Assembly: GCA_947591475.1 (NCBI GenBank)
Contig: CANQDE010000006.1
Span: forward strand, 1 to 64,000
DNA: 64,000 bases
Direction: 5' to 3'
Source: an uncultured Alistipes sp.
GTDB taxonomy: Bacteria; Bacteroidota; Bacteroidia; Bacteroidales; Rikenellaceae
Shown: positions 49,327 to 60,585 of the stretch, one piece after another
Layout of the letters: every line of letters begins with the position of its first letter
How positions within the stretch are numbered: position 1 is the first letter of the stretch
Program-made: the position numbers and the translations under genes
Notes under the pieces: generated by a model
Databases searched by the model: none
What the model was told of the DNA's origin: nothing
What the model saw: the letters and a program-made list of their open reading frames with translations, nothing else

Positions 49327-50196
49327 ATGAATATCTTGGTAACGGGAGCGAACGGGCAGCTCGGAAACGAAATGCGGCTCGTGGCGTGCGAAAGTTCCGA
49401 CCGGTACATCTTTACTGACGTCGCCGAACTCGATATTACCGACGTTGCGGCAGTCGAAAGGATGGTGGCGGAAAACGATATTCGCTTGATTGTCAACTGT
49501 GCCGCTTACACCAATGTCGATAAGGCCGAAGACGACCGTGAAGCGGCCGAACGGCTTAACGTCCGTGCGGTCGAAAATCTCGTTCGGGCCATCCAGAAGC
49601 AGGACGGCTGGCTGTTCCACATTTCGACCGACTATGTATTCGGTCGGGAACCGTACAATACGCCTTGTCGGGAGGATCAGCAGGGAACGCCCACCGGTGT
49701 TTACGGCGAAACGAAACTGCGTGGCGAACAGGTCATTCGGGCGAGCGGTTGCCATCATGTCATTATCCGTACTGCATGGCTTTACTCCGAGTTCGGCAGG
49801 AATTTTCTGAAAACGATGCTCGAATTGACGGCTACCCGGCCGCAGTTGCAGGTGGTTTTCGACCAGACTGGAACGCCGACCTATGCGCGCGACCTTGCTG
49901 AAACGATTTTCGACATCGTCGAGCACCGCAAGTACGAAGGGAACGAGGGAATTTACCACTACTCGAACGAGGGGGTCTGCTCGTGGTACGATTTTGCTAA
50001 GGCAATCGCGAAATTTGCGGGGCGAACGACGTGCGACATCCGGCCGTGCCACTCCGATGAGTTTCCTTCGAAAGTCCGGCGTCCGGCCTATTCCGTATTG
50101 GACAAGACGAAAATCAAGGAGACGTTCGGCATTCGGATTCCCTATTGGACGGACTCGCTCGAAAAGTGTATTCGGCGATTGGCAGAAAAGTCTTGA
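49327..50196 (+). CDS. rfbD: dTDP-4-dehydrorhamnose reductase
   Basis: NILVTGANGQLGNEMR; YVFGREPYNTPCREDQQGTPTGVYGETKLRGE. Confidence 0.96.
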   Translation: MNILVTGANGQLGNEMRLVACESSDRYIFTDVAELDITDVAAVERMVAENDIRLIVNCAAYTNVDKAEDDREAAERLNVRAVENLVRAIQKQDGWLFHISTDYVFGREPYNTPCREDQQGTPTGVYGETKLRGEQVIRASGCHHVIIRTAWLYSEFGRNFLKTMLELTATRPQLQVVFDQTGTPTYARDLAETIFDIVEHRKYEGNEGIYHYSNEGVCSWYDFAKAIAKFAGRTTCDIRPCHSDEFPSKVRRPAYSVLDKTKIKETFGIRIPYWTDSLEKCIRRLAEKS

Positions 50197-50222
50197 TTTT
50201 TTCTAAATTCAAAATTCTATTC

Positions 50223-51356
50223 ATGAAGCGCAGTATCCTGATAACGGGCGGTGCCGGATTTATCGGCTCGCATGTTGTGCGGTTGTTCGTTAAAAAATAT
50301 CCCGATTATCGGATCGTCAATCTCGACAAACTGACCTATGCCGGCAATCTGGCCAATCTGAAAGATGTCGAAAACGAACCCAACTATACGTTCGTAAAGG
50401 CCGATATTTGCGATTTCCCGAAAATGCAGGAAGTGCTTGCGCAGTATCGGATCGACGGTATCATTCACCTCGCGGCCGAGAGCCACGTCGATCGCAGTAT
50501 CAAGGATCCGTTCACGTTCGCGCGTACCAATGTCATGGGTACGTTGACGCTGTTGCAGGCGGCCAAACTCTACTGGGAAAGTTTGCCGGAAAAATACGAA
50601 GGCAAACGGTTCTACCATATTTCGACGGATGAAGTGTACGGCGCATTGGAGTTGACTCATCCCGAAGGTATCGAACCGCCGTTTACAACGACGGCTTCGT
50701 CGAGCGAGCACCATTTGGCTTACGGCAAGGCGTTTTTTTACGAAGATACGAAGTACAACCCGCACAGTCCGTACAGTGCAAGCAAGGCGAGCAGCGACCA
50801 CTTCGTGCGGGCGTTCCACGATACTTACGGCATGCCGACTATCGTTACGAATTGTTCGAACAATTACGGCCCTTATCAGTTCCCCGAAAAATTGATTCCG
50901 TTGTTTATCAACAATATCCGTCATCGCAAGCCGTTGCCTGTTTACGGTAAGGGTGAGAATGTGCGCGACTGGCTTTACGTCGAAGACCATGCGCGGGCCA
51001 TTGACCTGATTTTCCACAAAGGCAAGGTCTCCGAAACCTATAATATCGGTGGATTCAACGAGTGGAAAAACATCGACCTCATCAAGGTGCTCATCAAGAC
51101 TGTCGACCGTCTGTTGGGTAACCCGGAGGGATATTCGCTCGACTTAATTACCTACGTTACTGACCGTGCCGGCCACGATTTGCGGTACGCTATCGACTCC
51201 TCGAAATTGCAGCGGGAGCTCGGTTGGGAACCGTCGTTGCAGTTCGAGGAGGGCATTGAAAAGACGGTGCGGTGGTACCTCGACCATCAGGCTTGGATGG
51301 ACAACATCACCAGCGGCGAATACGAAAAGTATTACGAGGAGATGTATGCTCAATGA
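50223..51356 (+). CDS. rfbB: dTDP-glucose 4,6-dehydratase
   Basis: MKRSILITGGAGFIGSHVVRLFVKKYPDYRIVNLDKLTYAGN; FYHISTDEVYGAL. Confidence 0.98.
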   Translation: MKRSILITGGAGFIGSHVVRLFVKKYPDYRIVNLDKLTYAGNLANLKDVENEPNYTFVKADICDFPKMQEVLAQYRIDGIIHLAAESHVDRSIKDPFTFARTNVMGTLTLLQAAKLYWESLPEKYEGKRFYHISTDEVYGALELTHPEGIEPPFTTTASSSEHHLAYGKAFFYEDTKYNPHSPYSASKASSDHFVRAFHDTYGMPTIVTNCSNNYGPYQFPEKLIPLFINNIRHRKPLPVYGKGENVRDWLYVEDHARAIDLIFHKGKVSETYNIGGFNEWKNIDLIKVLIKTVDRLLGNPEGYSLDLITYVTDRAGHDLRYAIDSSKLQRELGWEPSLQFEEGIEKTVRWYLDHQAWMDNITSGEYEKYYEEMYAQ

Positions 51357-51371
51357 TAGAACGTTATACTG

Positions 51372-52691
51372 ATGGATTTGGATATAAGGAGTGGCAAGGC
51401 CGTGAAAAATATCGTATTTTCCTTTTTATTGAAAGGAGGGTCGATATTGGTGTCATTATTTATCGTGCCAATTACGCTCGATTATTTGAATCCCTATGAA
51501 TATGGCATTTGGTTGACATTGAGTTCCGTTTTATCTTGGATATATATTTTTGATATAGGACTGGGAAACGGATTGCGGAACAAATTGACCGAGGCATTGG
51601 CGGTCGGTGATTTGAAATTGGCAAAAATATATGTAAGTACTGCCTTTTTTTATATGGCGGTTATTGTTCTTATATTTTATTTTTTGTATCTTTTCTTGCA
51701 TTATTGGATCGATTGGTACTCGATATTGAATGTTGATGTAATAAAAGTACCGGATTTAAATTCAATCATTATTCTTGTCCTTTCTTTTTTTTGTGTCGGC
51801 TTTTTGTTCAGATTGGTAGGGAATGTCTATATGGCATATCAAGTGCCTGCCGTGAATGATCTATTGGTTTTCTTGGGAAATCTATTTTCATTATTGATCA
51901 TTTTTGTTTGTAGTAAAATGACCGCCGGATCATTAAAAACAGTGTCGATAGTTTTTTCGGTTGTGCCGGCTTTCGTATATATTTTAGCATATCCGATAAC
52001 ATTTAAGCTATACAGAGAAATCGCACCAAGTTGGAAATGGATAAAAAAAAGATATTTCGGAACGTTGGTATCGTTAGGCGGAAAGTTTTTTGTCGTTCAG
52101 ATTGCATGTTTGGTCGTTTTTATGACATCCAATTTAATCATATCCAACTTATTCGGACCTCAGGAAGTTACCCCGTATAATATAGCCTTCAAGTATTTTT
52201 CCGTATTGACAATGGGTTTTACAATTGTGATAACTCCGTTTTGGTCGGCAATAACAGAGGCGTATACGTTGAATGATATGATGTGGATACGAACGAATAT
52301 CCGAAATCTAGTATTTGTTTGGGCAGGCTTCGTATTGCTGTCGATTGCGATGCTCATTATTTCTCCATATGTTTATTCAGTATGGGTGGGAGCAGCGGTG
52401 AAAATACCGATGTCGTTGTCGGTTTTTTGTGCTGTTTATGTCAGTATCGTCAATTGGAACAATCTCTTTGCTTATATGATCAACGGAATCGGGAAATTGC
52501 ACATACAGTTGATACTGGCTGTCGTACAAGGCATTTTGTTCGTCCCGTTAGCCATATGGTGCGGTAAAAGTTTGGGGGTTACGGGGGTTCTTGTTGCATT
52601 GTGCCTGTGTTTATTTATCAGCGCAATCGGCAATCCAATTCAATGCTGGAAAATCGTCAATAAGAAGGCGACTGGAATTTGGAATAAATAA
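51372..52691 (+). CDS. wzx: oligosaccharide flippase (Wzx-like)
   Basis: multi-TM MATE/polysaccharide biosynthesis-type protein in CPS locus; AT-rich. Confidence 0.82.
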   Translation: MDLDIRSGKAVKNIVFSFLLKGGSILVSLFIVPITLDYLNPYEYGIWLTLSSVLSWIYIFDIGLGNGLRNKLTEALAVGDLKLAKIYVSTAFFYMAVIVLIFYFLYLFLHYWIDWYSILNVDVIKVPDLNSIIILVLSFFCVGFLFRLVGNVYMAYQVPAVNDLLVFLGNLFSLLIIFVCSKMTAGSLKTVSIVFSVVPAFVYILAYPITFKLYREIAPSWKWIKKRYFGTLVSLGGKFFVVQIACLVVFMTSNLIISNLFGPQEVTPYNIAFKYFSVLTMGFTIVITPFWSAITEAYTLNDMMWIRTNIRNLVFVWAGFVLLSIAMLIISPYVYSVWVGAAVKIPMSLSVFCAVYVSIVNWNNLFAYMINGIGKLHIQLILAVVQGILFVPLAIWCGKSLGVTGVLVALCLCLFISAIGNPIQCWKIVNKKATGIWNK

Positions 52692-52702
52692 AAATTCATA
52701 GA

Positions 52703-53929
52703 ATGAAAATCTTGATTTTAGGAGCAGGCGTTACCGGGTTGTCCATAGGGAAATTATTGCATGAAGAGCATGATGTAACGATCTTGGAAAAAGATTCGCA
52801 AATAGGAGGAATCGCTAAAACCAAACAAGTTGAAAATGTTACTTATCATACGGTAGGCGGACATTGTTTTAATTCCAAATATCTTGATGTCCTGTCTTTT
52901 GTTTTCAATGTTTTAGACAAGGATCAATGGCATAAGATAACACGTAAATCGACGATCAATTTGGGTCCGTATAACATCGATTATCCGATCGAATACTCTG
53001 TACGCCAAATATATGATCATGATCCAGACTTGGCTTTTGAAATAACGAGAGATTTTCTATCTGCTCGGGACGATAATCGCTATCTGAATTTGGAAGAATG
53101 GTTTCGGAAAAAATTCGGTAATAAATTGAGCGATTTGTATTTTATTCCTTATAATACGAAAATATGGGGACGCTCTCCTATGCAAATGAGTTCTCAATGG
53201 GTTCAAGACAAACTTCCTGTTCCTAATAAAAAAGTTTTTTTTGAATCTTTAATGGAGAGACGCGTAGATACGATGCCTCACGCTCAATTTTATTACCCTA
53301 ATTCCAATGACCAACAGACTTTTATCGATGCATTATCGTGCGGGCTGAATATCATTTGCAATAAATCGGTTCGGGAGATAAAACGTTGCGGAGACAAATG
53401 GTTGGTAAATGCGCAATATGAGTCCGATCTGGTAATTAGCACAATACCTTTGAATGTATTGCCTTTTTGCTTGGTCGATGCTCCTCAGTTCGTTTTGGAT
53501 TGTGCAAGAAAGTTGAAATATAACAAGGTGTCCAATGTTTTATGGGAGAGCTGCCCGACTAAGGATACATGGACCTATCAACCGTCGAACGATTCTATTT
53601 TTCATCGCTATATTCATATCGGCAATTATTATTTGCCTAACCGAAATTATACGATAACGGAGTGTGTCGGAGCCAGAAGTTACGAAGAAATGGTAGAACA
53701 AGGAGCACGTGATCCGTTTTTAATCCGACCGCTTGATTATCACGTCTCGGATCATGCTTATGTCGTATTTGATGAAAATAGGGACAAGGCGGTTGATACG
53801 ATTCTGGGTTATTTGAGATCAGTCGGTCTAATTTCTATCGGACGGTTCGGCCAATGGGAATATTTCAATATGGACGTTTGTATTAAACAAAGTATCAATA
53901 CGTACCATAAAATTAAAAATCAGCTATGA
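52703..53929 (+). CDS. NAD(P)/FAD-binding UDP-galactopyranose mutase-like protein
   Basis: MKILILGAGVTGLSIGKLLHEEHDVTILEKDSQIGGIAKT; PYNTKIWGRSPMQMSSQWVQDKLPVP. Confidence 0.75.
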   Translation: MKILILGAGVTGLSIGKLLHEEHDVTILEKDSQIGGIAKTKQVENVTYHTVGGHCFNSKYLDVLSFVFNVLDKDQWHKITRKSTINLGPYNIDYPIEYSVRQIYDHDPDLAFEITRDFLSARDDNRYLNLEEWFRKKFGNKLSDLYFIPYNTKIWGRSPMQMSSQWVQDKLPVPNKKVFFESLMERRVDTMPHAQFYYPNSNDQQTFIDALSCGLNIICNKSVREIKRCGDKWLVNAQYESDLVISTIPLNVLPFCLVDAPQFVLDCARKLKYNKVSNVLWESCPTKDTWTYQPSNDSIFHRYIHIGNYYLPNRNYTITECVGARSYEEMVEQGARDPFLIRPLDYHVSDHAYVVFDENRDKAVDTILGYLRSVGLISIGRFGQWEYFNMDVCIKQSINTYHKIKNQL

Positions 53930-55065
53930 TCGCATTATTGATAAATGAACTGGATATAAGGGGCGGTACGCACAAGCAGTTCTTGAAGTTGCTGGAATAT
54001 ATGGATCGTCAGGAGGTCGCATTCTATATAATAACCAGACGTGTGGATTTCACGAAAACATATCCCGATTTTCAAAAATTCTCGTCGAAAATCGTTTTAT
54101 TTCCGCAAATTCGAAAGCGTGGGTTGGCGGGGAAAATATATCATTTAATCAAAGACACCTGTACTTTACGAAAATTATTGAAACCGGCGACTGTTGTCAA
54201 TATCCACGATTGCGGTTTTGAATTGTATTTGCCCGCATTCATTGGGAAGCGTGTGTATTGGCAATTAAATGATCTTCCTGCATGTTTTCGAGTAGGTGTG
54301 TTTAATAAACAGCCTCAAACTTATAAACATCGGTTTATTCGCAAATATATTCTTTTATTTCGGTCAGTCATTACTGCATTTTCGGTTAATGTAAGCAAGA
54401 ATCGAGATCGGGTGAAACAATGTTTCAATCGTGATGCTTTTGTTTTTTATTGCGGAATAGAACCGATTCGGATCAATCGTGACATAGATGCGTCTTTACG
54501 AAGATTTCACGATAATGGTATAAGAATCCTTTCGTCAGGAGTCTTTTTGCCTTATCGGAATTATGAAACGCTGTTGATGGTCGTAGAGAAGTTGTTAAAT
54601 AAGGGTATAGATGTTCATCTGGATATCATAGGATCGACGGATTTGGACATCGCTTATTCTAATAAAATAAAATCGCTTGTGAAGGAAAAATCGCTGGAAC
54701 AAAATGTTTCAATTCATGGGCAGGTGGATGAATGTACTTTTGCTTCTTTGCATGAAAACGCTGATATTTTTATTTTTATCAATATCGATCAAAGTTGGGG
54801 ATTGGCTGTATTCGAGGCAATGAGTTGCGGTTTGCCGGTGATAGTCAGCAAAAGTGTCGGTGCGACGGAAATTTTGTCAGACGGGGAGAATGCAATTTTT
54901 GTGAATCCGGTGGATGTCGATGCGATTGTGGAAAAAATTGCGATGCTAATGAATAGCGAATCCGAATACCTTCGTTTGGTCGGAAATTCCAAAGAATTTT
55001 ATACTCGTTATACTTGGGACGACGCATATTGCTCCAAGATGCTGGCTTTAATGCAAGAAAATTGA
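53926..55065 (+). CDS. glycosyltransferase family 4
   Basis: GRVDECTFASLHENADIFIFINIDQSWGLAVFEAMSCGLPVIVSKSVGATEIL. Confidence 0.88.
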   Translation: MIALLINELDIRGGTHKQFLKLLEYMDRQEVAFYIITRRVDFTKTYPDFQKFSSKIVLFPQIRKRGLAGKIYHLIKDTCTLRKLLKPATVVNIHDCGFELYLPAFIGKRVYWQLNDLPACFRVGVFNKQPQTYKHRFIRKYILLFRSVITAFSVNVSKNRDRVKQCFNRDAFVFYCGIEPIRINRDIDASLRRFHDNGIRILSSGVFLPYRNYETLLMVVEKLLNKGIDVHLDIIGSTDLDIAYSNKIKSLVKEKSLEQNVSIHGQVDECTFASLHENADIFIFINIDQSWGLAVFEAMSCGLPVIVSKSVGATEILSDGENAIFVNPVDVDAIVEKIAMLMNSESEYLRLVGNSKEFYTRYTWDDAYCSKMLALMQEN

Positions 55066-55797
55066 TTGATTTTCATGACTGCTCAACCACTAATTTCGAT
55101 AGTGACGGTTTCTTTCAACGCTGTTGAAACGATAGAAAAGACCATATTGTCAGTTGTTAATCAGACGTACCATAATATCGAATATATTATTATTGATGGA
55201 GGAAGTACGGATGGAACAGTCAATATTATAAAGAAATACTCCGATAAAATCGCTTATTGGGTCAGCGAACCGGATCGAGGCATCTATGATGCCATGAATA
55301 AAGGTATAGAGAAGGCAAGCGGGGATTATATATATTTTATAGGTTCCGATGATCAATTATTAGATAATGCTATTTTACAAATAGTACATAGGATCGATGA
55401 AAAAGCTATTTATTATGGCAATGTATATATGGTAAAAAGAAGAAAAGTATATAATGGTAGGTTTTCATCTTTCCAAATGGTTGTTAGGAATATACCTCAT
55501 CAAGCGACTTTTTATCCGGCAATATATCTCAAAATGAATAACTTCAATTTAAGATATAGGTATTTAGCTGATTATTTCCTTAATCTGAAAGCTTGGAAGG
55601 AAATAAATTTTGAGTACGTTCCAATAATTGTTGCCAAATATAATGACGATAGTACTTCTTCGAATTGTGTTGATTCTTGTTTTGAGAAAGATCGTTTTTA
55701 TATAATGAGGAAATTCCTCCCTTGGTATTGTTATCCATATATTATAGTTCGACGAATTAGAACTTTAATCAGAGTTTTTTTGTATGAACAACTATGA
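55066..55797 (+). CDS. glycosyltransferase family 2
   Basis: PLISIVTVSFNAVETIEKTILSVVNQTYHNIEYIIIDGGSTDGTVNIIKKY. Confidence 0.95.
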   Translation: MIFMTAQPLISIVTVSFNAVETIEKTILSVVNQTYHNIEYIIIDGGSTDGTVNIIKKYSDKIAYWVSEPDRGIYDAMNKGIEKASGDYIYFIGSDDQLLDNAILQIVHRIDEKAIYYGNVYMVKRRKVYNGRFSSFQMVVRNIPHQATFYPAIYLKMNNFNLRYRYLADYFLNLKAWKEINFEYVPIIVAKYNDDSTSSNCVDSCFEKDRFYIMRKFLPWYCYPYIIVRRIRTLIRVFLYEQL

Positions 55798-57079
55798 GTT
55801 CTTATTGACATTAGGCGATCATTTGGAATTATATATATTGAATTTATTATTTAGCATTTTCATATATTATTTCATTTTCAGGAAGTATGTATTAAATATT
55901 TTAGATCCTCTGTTTATTGCATTATTGGGATCTGCAATCGGTTTTGCTACAGTTAATTTCCTATTTTGGTGCGATCTGATAAAACCATTTTATTTTTTTA
56001 GTTATATATTAACACAAACATCGTACATCCTTTCTTTTTGTTTTTATGCTCGTAGAAAAAGGCTGAAAAAAACGAAAATCGTAACTTCCACTGATAATGA
56101 CAGAAGTTTATTGGGAGTATATGTGCTAATAGCATGTTTGGATTGTTTGCTTCAATTTGTCGTGTATAAAATGGAAGGAATTCCTTTATTTAAGGAATCT
56201 CGGTTGGAAACATTTATTGGTGGAAGCGGCTTTGGTCTTATTAACAGATTTATAACGGTATTGCGATTTATCGCGATTTATTTATCTTTTTATTTCTGGA
56301 ATAAAAATTATAGATTCATAAAAAAGTATATTATTTTATATTTTGTATGTGTATTGCTGTTTGCGATACTATCCGGTTCAAAATCGGGGGTATTGGCTAT
56401 TGTTTCATATTATATATGTTATTTGATTGCGAATCATAAAGTTCAATCGCTTTCTTTGAATACGAAATATTTGTTCGCTGGAATAATTGTTATGACAATA
56501 TTAGGATTGTATATCAAATATGATTCTGTAAGTCTTGCTTGTTATATGCTTTTGGAAAGAGTGGTGTTTTATGGTGATGTTTATTGGCAGTCATACCCCA
56601 ATGATATGATCTATGCTGTAGCACCGGAGGGGAATTGGTTTACGGCTTTGTTTGCTGATTTCTTAGGGGCCTTCCGTTTTGTTACATGGGATGATTTACC
56701 GGATCCGTTGGGACGATACCTTTTTTCTGCACTCAATCAATCAGATCTTGTAATGGGATGTAATCCGCGGCATAATGTTTTTGGGCTCTATTATATGGGG
56801 CCATATTTCAGTCCATTGTTTTCTGCATGCATAGGTGGCCTATTGGGAAGAGTGTACAATAGATTATATCATATGCCCGAAAAGAATTCTGTTTGGATAA
56901 AGATTGCTTGGGTCTATATGTATATTTGTTTATTGTCTGCCGAAGTGGATCCGGTAATGTGCATTTCATTTGTGAGTTCGTTTTTGATGACGATGCCCAT
57001 TGTGCTGATTCTGATAATTTTAGCTTTATATATTACAAAACGTGGGAACATCGATAATTATAGTGAATTACAACACTAG
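55784..57079 (+). CDS. wzy: O-antigen/polysaccharide polymerase (Wzy-like)
   Basis: 431 aa, ~10 TM helices, located between GT genes. Confidence 0.75.
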   Translation: MNNYEFLLTLGDHLELYILNLLFSIFIYYFIFRKYVLNILDPLFIALLGSAIGFATVNFLFWCDLIKPFYFFSYILTQTSYILSFCFYARRKRLKKTKIVTSTDNDRSLLGVYVLIACLDCLLQFVVYKMEGIPLFKESRLETFIGGSGFGLINRFITVLRFIAIYLSFYFWNKNYRFIKKYIILYFVCVLLFAILSGSKSGVLAIVSYYICYLIANHKVQSLSLNTKYLFAGIIVMTILGLYIKYDSVSLACYMLLERVVFYGDVYWQSYPNDMIYAVAPEGNWFTALFADFLGAFRFVTWDDLPDPLGRYLFSALNQSDLVMGCNPRHNVFGLYYMGPYFSPLFSACIGGLLGRVYNRLYHMPEKNSVWIKIAWVYMYICLLSAEVDPVMCISFVSSFLMTMPIVLILIILALYITKRGNIDNYSELQH

Positions 57080-57905
57080 AGACCTGTTGTTCAATTGTAT
57101 AACTTCGATATATGCTACACAGACAAAATCGGCGTGGGAGATTATCGTTGTAGATAATGCTTCGACGGATGGGTCCGTCGAAATGTTGGAAAAAAAATTC
57201 CCGGAGGTTAGATGTATTAAAAATACAGAAAATAAAGGATTTGGATATGCGAATAATCAGGGAATTTCGGTTTCCAGATATGAATATCTATTATTGCTTA
57301 ATTCAGATACTATTGTCCAAAAAGACATAATTTCGGTTATGAAAAAGTTTATGGATAATAATTTATTATGTGGCGGAATAACTCCGGAAATTCTATTTGA
57401 AGATGGTAGCAAACAAGCAACTTATGGAAATTTTCCTACGATTAAGTATTTTTTATTAAATGCATTGGGCATATTTCATTTACTTCCTTTAAAATATCGC
57501 TTATCACATGCTTTGGGCCTTGCGGTGAATTTTACTATACCTCAGGAAGTTCCGCATATTTTAGGAGTTTGCATGTATTTAAGAAAAAGTATTGTCAAGG
57601 AAGTTGGAGGCTTTGATGAAGATTATTTTTTGTATTTCGAAGAAACTGACTTGTGCTATAGGGTGCGACAACGAGGATTTTCTTTTTGGGTACTTCCTCA
57701 AATTTCCGTATTGCATTTATTAAGCAAATCTTCTTCATCCAGTTTATTCAAGACTAAAAACTTATTGATGAGCAGAATGCTATATTTTAGAAAAAGAAAT
57801 GCTAACGGTATTTGGATTATTGCTTTAATATCGTATTTGAAATTATTGATAATGTCGGTTAAAAATAGAGATTTTCAATATCTAAAAATTGGGAGATATT
57901 TATGA
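57042..57905 (+). CDS. glycosyltransferase family 2 (rhamnosyltransferase-like)
   Basis: SIIIVNYNTRDLLFNCITSIYATQTKSAWEIIVVDNASTDGSVEMLEKKFPEV; GTG start overlapping wzy. Confidence 0.92.
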   Translation: MGTSIIIVNYNTRDLLFNCITSIYATQTKSAWEIIVVDNASTDGSVEMLEKKFPEVRCIKNTENKGFGYANNQGISVSRYEYLLLLNSDTIVQKDIISVMKKFMDNNLLCGGITPEILFEDGSKQATYGNFPTIKYFLLNALGIFHLLPLKYRLSHALGLAVNFTIPQEVPHILGVCMYLRKSIVKEVGGFDEDYFLYFEETDLCYRVRQRGFSFWVLPQISVLHLLSKSSSSSLFKTKNLLMSRMLYFRKRNANGIWIIALISYLKLLIMSVKNRDFQYLKIGRYL

Positions 57906-58615
57906 TACCTAAAATAATTCATTTCTGTTGGCTTAGTGGCGATCCATATCCGCCTTTGAATATCAAATGTTTGGAATCTTGGCGGAAGATATTGCCGGAT
58001 TATAAAATGATGTTGTGGGATACGCATCGAATAGATGTTAATTCCAATATCTGGTTGAAGCAAAGTTATGAAAATAAAAAATATGCATTTGCGGCAGACT
58101 ATATAAGATTTTATGCTTTATATAATTTTGGTGGAATTTATTTGGATATGGATGTAGAGGTTCTGAAAACCTTTGACCCACTTCTAAATAGCAAAAATAT
58201 AATAGGCTCAGAAGTTAGTGGAGATATCGAAGCCGCCGTTATTGGTGCAGAAAAAGGGTGCGATTGGATAAAAAGATGTCTTATGTATTATGAAAATCGA
58301 TCATTTATTAAATCCGATGGCACCTTTGATATGCAACCTGTCCCGTTGTTGATTAAATCTATCATAAAAAAAGAAAACGATATAGAGGTTAAACCGTATT
58401 ATTATTTTTCGCCTAAAAATTATAATATCGGGAAGGTAAATTTATCCGATGAAACATATTGCATCCACCATTTTGATGGGAAATGGATCCCTAAAGGATC
58501 AATGTATTCTCTTAATAAAAACATTCATATTATTTTATACTATATTTTAGGTCGTGTCGGTCATAACAAATTTGTTTCTTTAATTCGAGGTTTGAAAGCA
58601 TTGTTTAGTAAATGA
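57902..58615 (+). CDS. glycosyltransferase with DXD sugar-binding motif (GT32-like)
   Basis: MIPKIIHFCWLSGDPYPPLNIKCLESWRKILPDYKMMLWD; AADYIRFYALYNFGGIYLDMDVEVLK. Confidence 0.93.
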   Translation: MIPKIIHFCWLSGDPYPPLNIKCLESWRKILPDYKMMLWDTHRIDVNSNIWLKQSYENKKYAFAADYIRFYALYNFGGIYLDMDVEVLKTFDPLLNSKNIIGSEVSGDIEAAVIGAEKGCDWIKRCLMYYENRSFIKSDGTFDMQPVPLLIKSIIKKENDIEVKPYYYFSPKNYNIGKVNLSDETYCIHHFDGKWIPKGSMYSLNKNIHIILYYILGRVGHNKFVSLIRGLKALFSK

Positions 58616-58663
58616 TATTTGTGTTATTCTAACAATTAAAAATACCAATTCGTGGGATTTAAT

Positions 58664-59476
58664 ATGCAACAGTTTTCTGTTTTAATATCTGTTTTTTATA
58701 AAGAATATCCGGCGTTTTTGAGACAGGCCCTTCATAGTATTTGGTATGAGCAAACTTTAAAACCAACCGAAATAGTTTTGGTAAAAGATGGCCCGTTAAC
58801 AAAGGAATTGGATAATGTAATTGAAGATGCGATGAGAGAAATGCCTTTGAAAACTGTTATATTACCCACAAATCAAGGGCTAGGAGTGGCATTGAACGAA
58901 GGATTAAAAAATTGCACTTATGATATTGTCGCGCGGATGGATAGTGATGATATTGCTATGCCGAACCGTTTTTCTATAGAATTTTCTTATTTGGAGAACC
59001 ATCCGAATGTGGATGTAGTCGGTGCATGGATTACGGAATTTGAAGATGATCCATCAGAAGAGCTTTCGAAACGAAAAGTCCCTGAGAATCATGTGGATAT
59101 ATGTCATTATGCAAAAAGTCGGTGTCCTATTAATCACCCGGTAGTGATGTTCCGAAAATCTGCGGTTGAAAAAGCCGGCGGTTATCAACATTGTTTTTTA
59201 TTGGAAGACTATTGGTTATGGGTTCGTATGTTAATACAAGGAGCTCGGTTTTACAATATACCGCAATCTTTGCTTTGGTTTCGTACCTCACCAGATATGT
59301 TTAGGCGTCGTGCAGGCTTACGATATGTAAAATCAGAAGTTCAATTTCAGTATCGATTATTAAAAATTGGATTTATATCACCTTTGCAATATATTAAAAA
59401 TATTAGTATTAGATTTTGTTTTCGGTTAATTCCCAATAGACTACGTATGCTTTTGTATAAAAAATTTTTAAGATAG
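58664..59476 (+). CDS. glycosyltransferase family 2
   Basis: [57 protein letters not shown]. Confidence 0.94.
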   Translation: MQQFSVLISVFYKEYPAFLRQALHSIWYEQTLKPTEIVLVKDGPLTKELDNVIEDAMREMPLKTVILPTNQGLGVALNEGLKNCTYDIVARMDSDDIAMPNRFSIEFSYLENHPNVDVVGAWITEFEDDPSEELSKRKVPENHVDICHYAKSRCPINHPVVMFRKSAVEKAGGYQHCFLLEDYWLWVRMLIQGARFYNIPQSLLWFRTSPDMFRRRAGLRYVKSEVQFQYRLLKIGFISPLQYIKNISIRFCFRLIPNRLRMLLYKKFLR

Positions 59477-59483
59477 TAAGATT

Positions 59484-60572
59484 ATGAAATCAGCTTTGAT
59501 TACCGGTATCACCGGGCAGGATGGTTCTTTCTTGGCCGAGTTTTTATTAGAAAAAGGTTACGATGTGCATGGAACCATCCGTCGTTCCTCTGTTGATTTC
59601 CGTGAGCGAATCGCTCATTTGGAGGGGCATTCGCGTTTCCATTTACACTATGCGGATTTGGGCGATTCGATGAGTTTGATTCAGGTGATCGGTAAGATTC
59701 GTCCTGATGAAATCTATAATCTTGCGGCACAAAGCCATGTGCAGGTATCGTTCGATGCACCGGAATTTACGGCAGATGTCGATGCGACCGGTGTACTGCG
59801 TATCTTGGAAGCGGTACGTCAATGCGGGCTGGCCAAAACGTGTCGGATTTATCAGGCTTCGACGTCCGAACTTTACGGTAAAGTCGAGCAGGTGCCGCAG
59901 AGCGAAAAAACGCCTTTTCATCCGTACAGTCCCTATGCCGTTGCCAAATTGTACGGCTATTGGATTATCAAAGAATATCGTGAGGCTTACAACATGTTCT
60001 GCTGTTCAGGCATTCTTTTCAATCACGAATCGGAGCGTCGGGGTGAAACGTTTGTAACGCGCAAAATTACTTTGGCGGCGGCACGCATCAAACAGGGCAA
60101 GCAGGATAAACTATATCTCGGTAACCTTTCGTCGTTGCGCGATTGGGGCTATGCGAAGGATTATGTCGAGTGCATGTGGCTGATTCTCCAAAACGAAAAA
60201 CCCGAAGATTTTGTGATTGCTACGGGAGAGCAACATTCGGTGCGTGAATTTTGCCAGTTGGCATTTCATAATGTCGGGATCGAACTCGAATTTAAGGGCG
60301 AGGGTGCAAATGAAAAGGGTATTGACAAAGCAACGGGCAAAGTGCTCGTCGAAGTTTCGTCCGACTTCTATCGCCCGACGGATGTCGTGAATTTGTTGGG
60401 TGATCCGTCGAAAGCCAAACGCGAATTGGGCTGGAATCCCACGAAGACCTCGTTCGAGCAGTTGGTGAAAATTATGGTTGATGCCGATATGGCGAAAGTG
60501 GCCGCCGAGCGCGAAAGCGAGCGTGTCAAAACCAATCTGGCAGCATACCTTGAAAAAGGTATCGTAAAATAA
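59484..60572 (+). CDS. gmd: GDP-mannose 4,6-dehydratase
   Basis: [35 protein letters not shown]. Confidence 0.98.
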   Translation: MKSALITGITGQDGSFLAEFLLEKGYDVHGTIRRSSVDFRERIAHLEGHSRFHLHYADLGDSMSLIQVIGKIRPDEIYNLAAQSHVQVSFDAPEFTADVDATGVLRILEAVRQCGLAKTCRIYQASTSELYGKVEQVPQSEKTPFHPYSPYAVAKLYGYWIIKEYREAYNMFCCSGILFNHESERRGETFVTRKITLAAARIKQGKQDKLYLGNLSSLRDWGYAKDYVECMWLILQNEKPEDFVIATGEQHSVREFCQLAFHNVGIELEFKGEGANEKGIDKATGKVLVEVSSDFYRPTDVVNLLGDPSKAKRELGWNPTKTSFEQLVKIMVDADMAKVAAERESERVKTNLAAYLEKGIVK

Positions 60573-60585
60573 CCGAGGCGTTATC

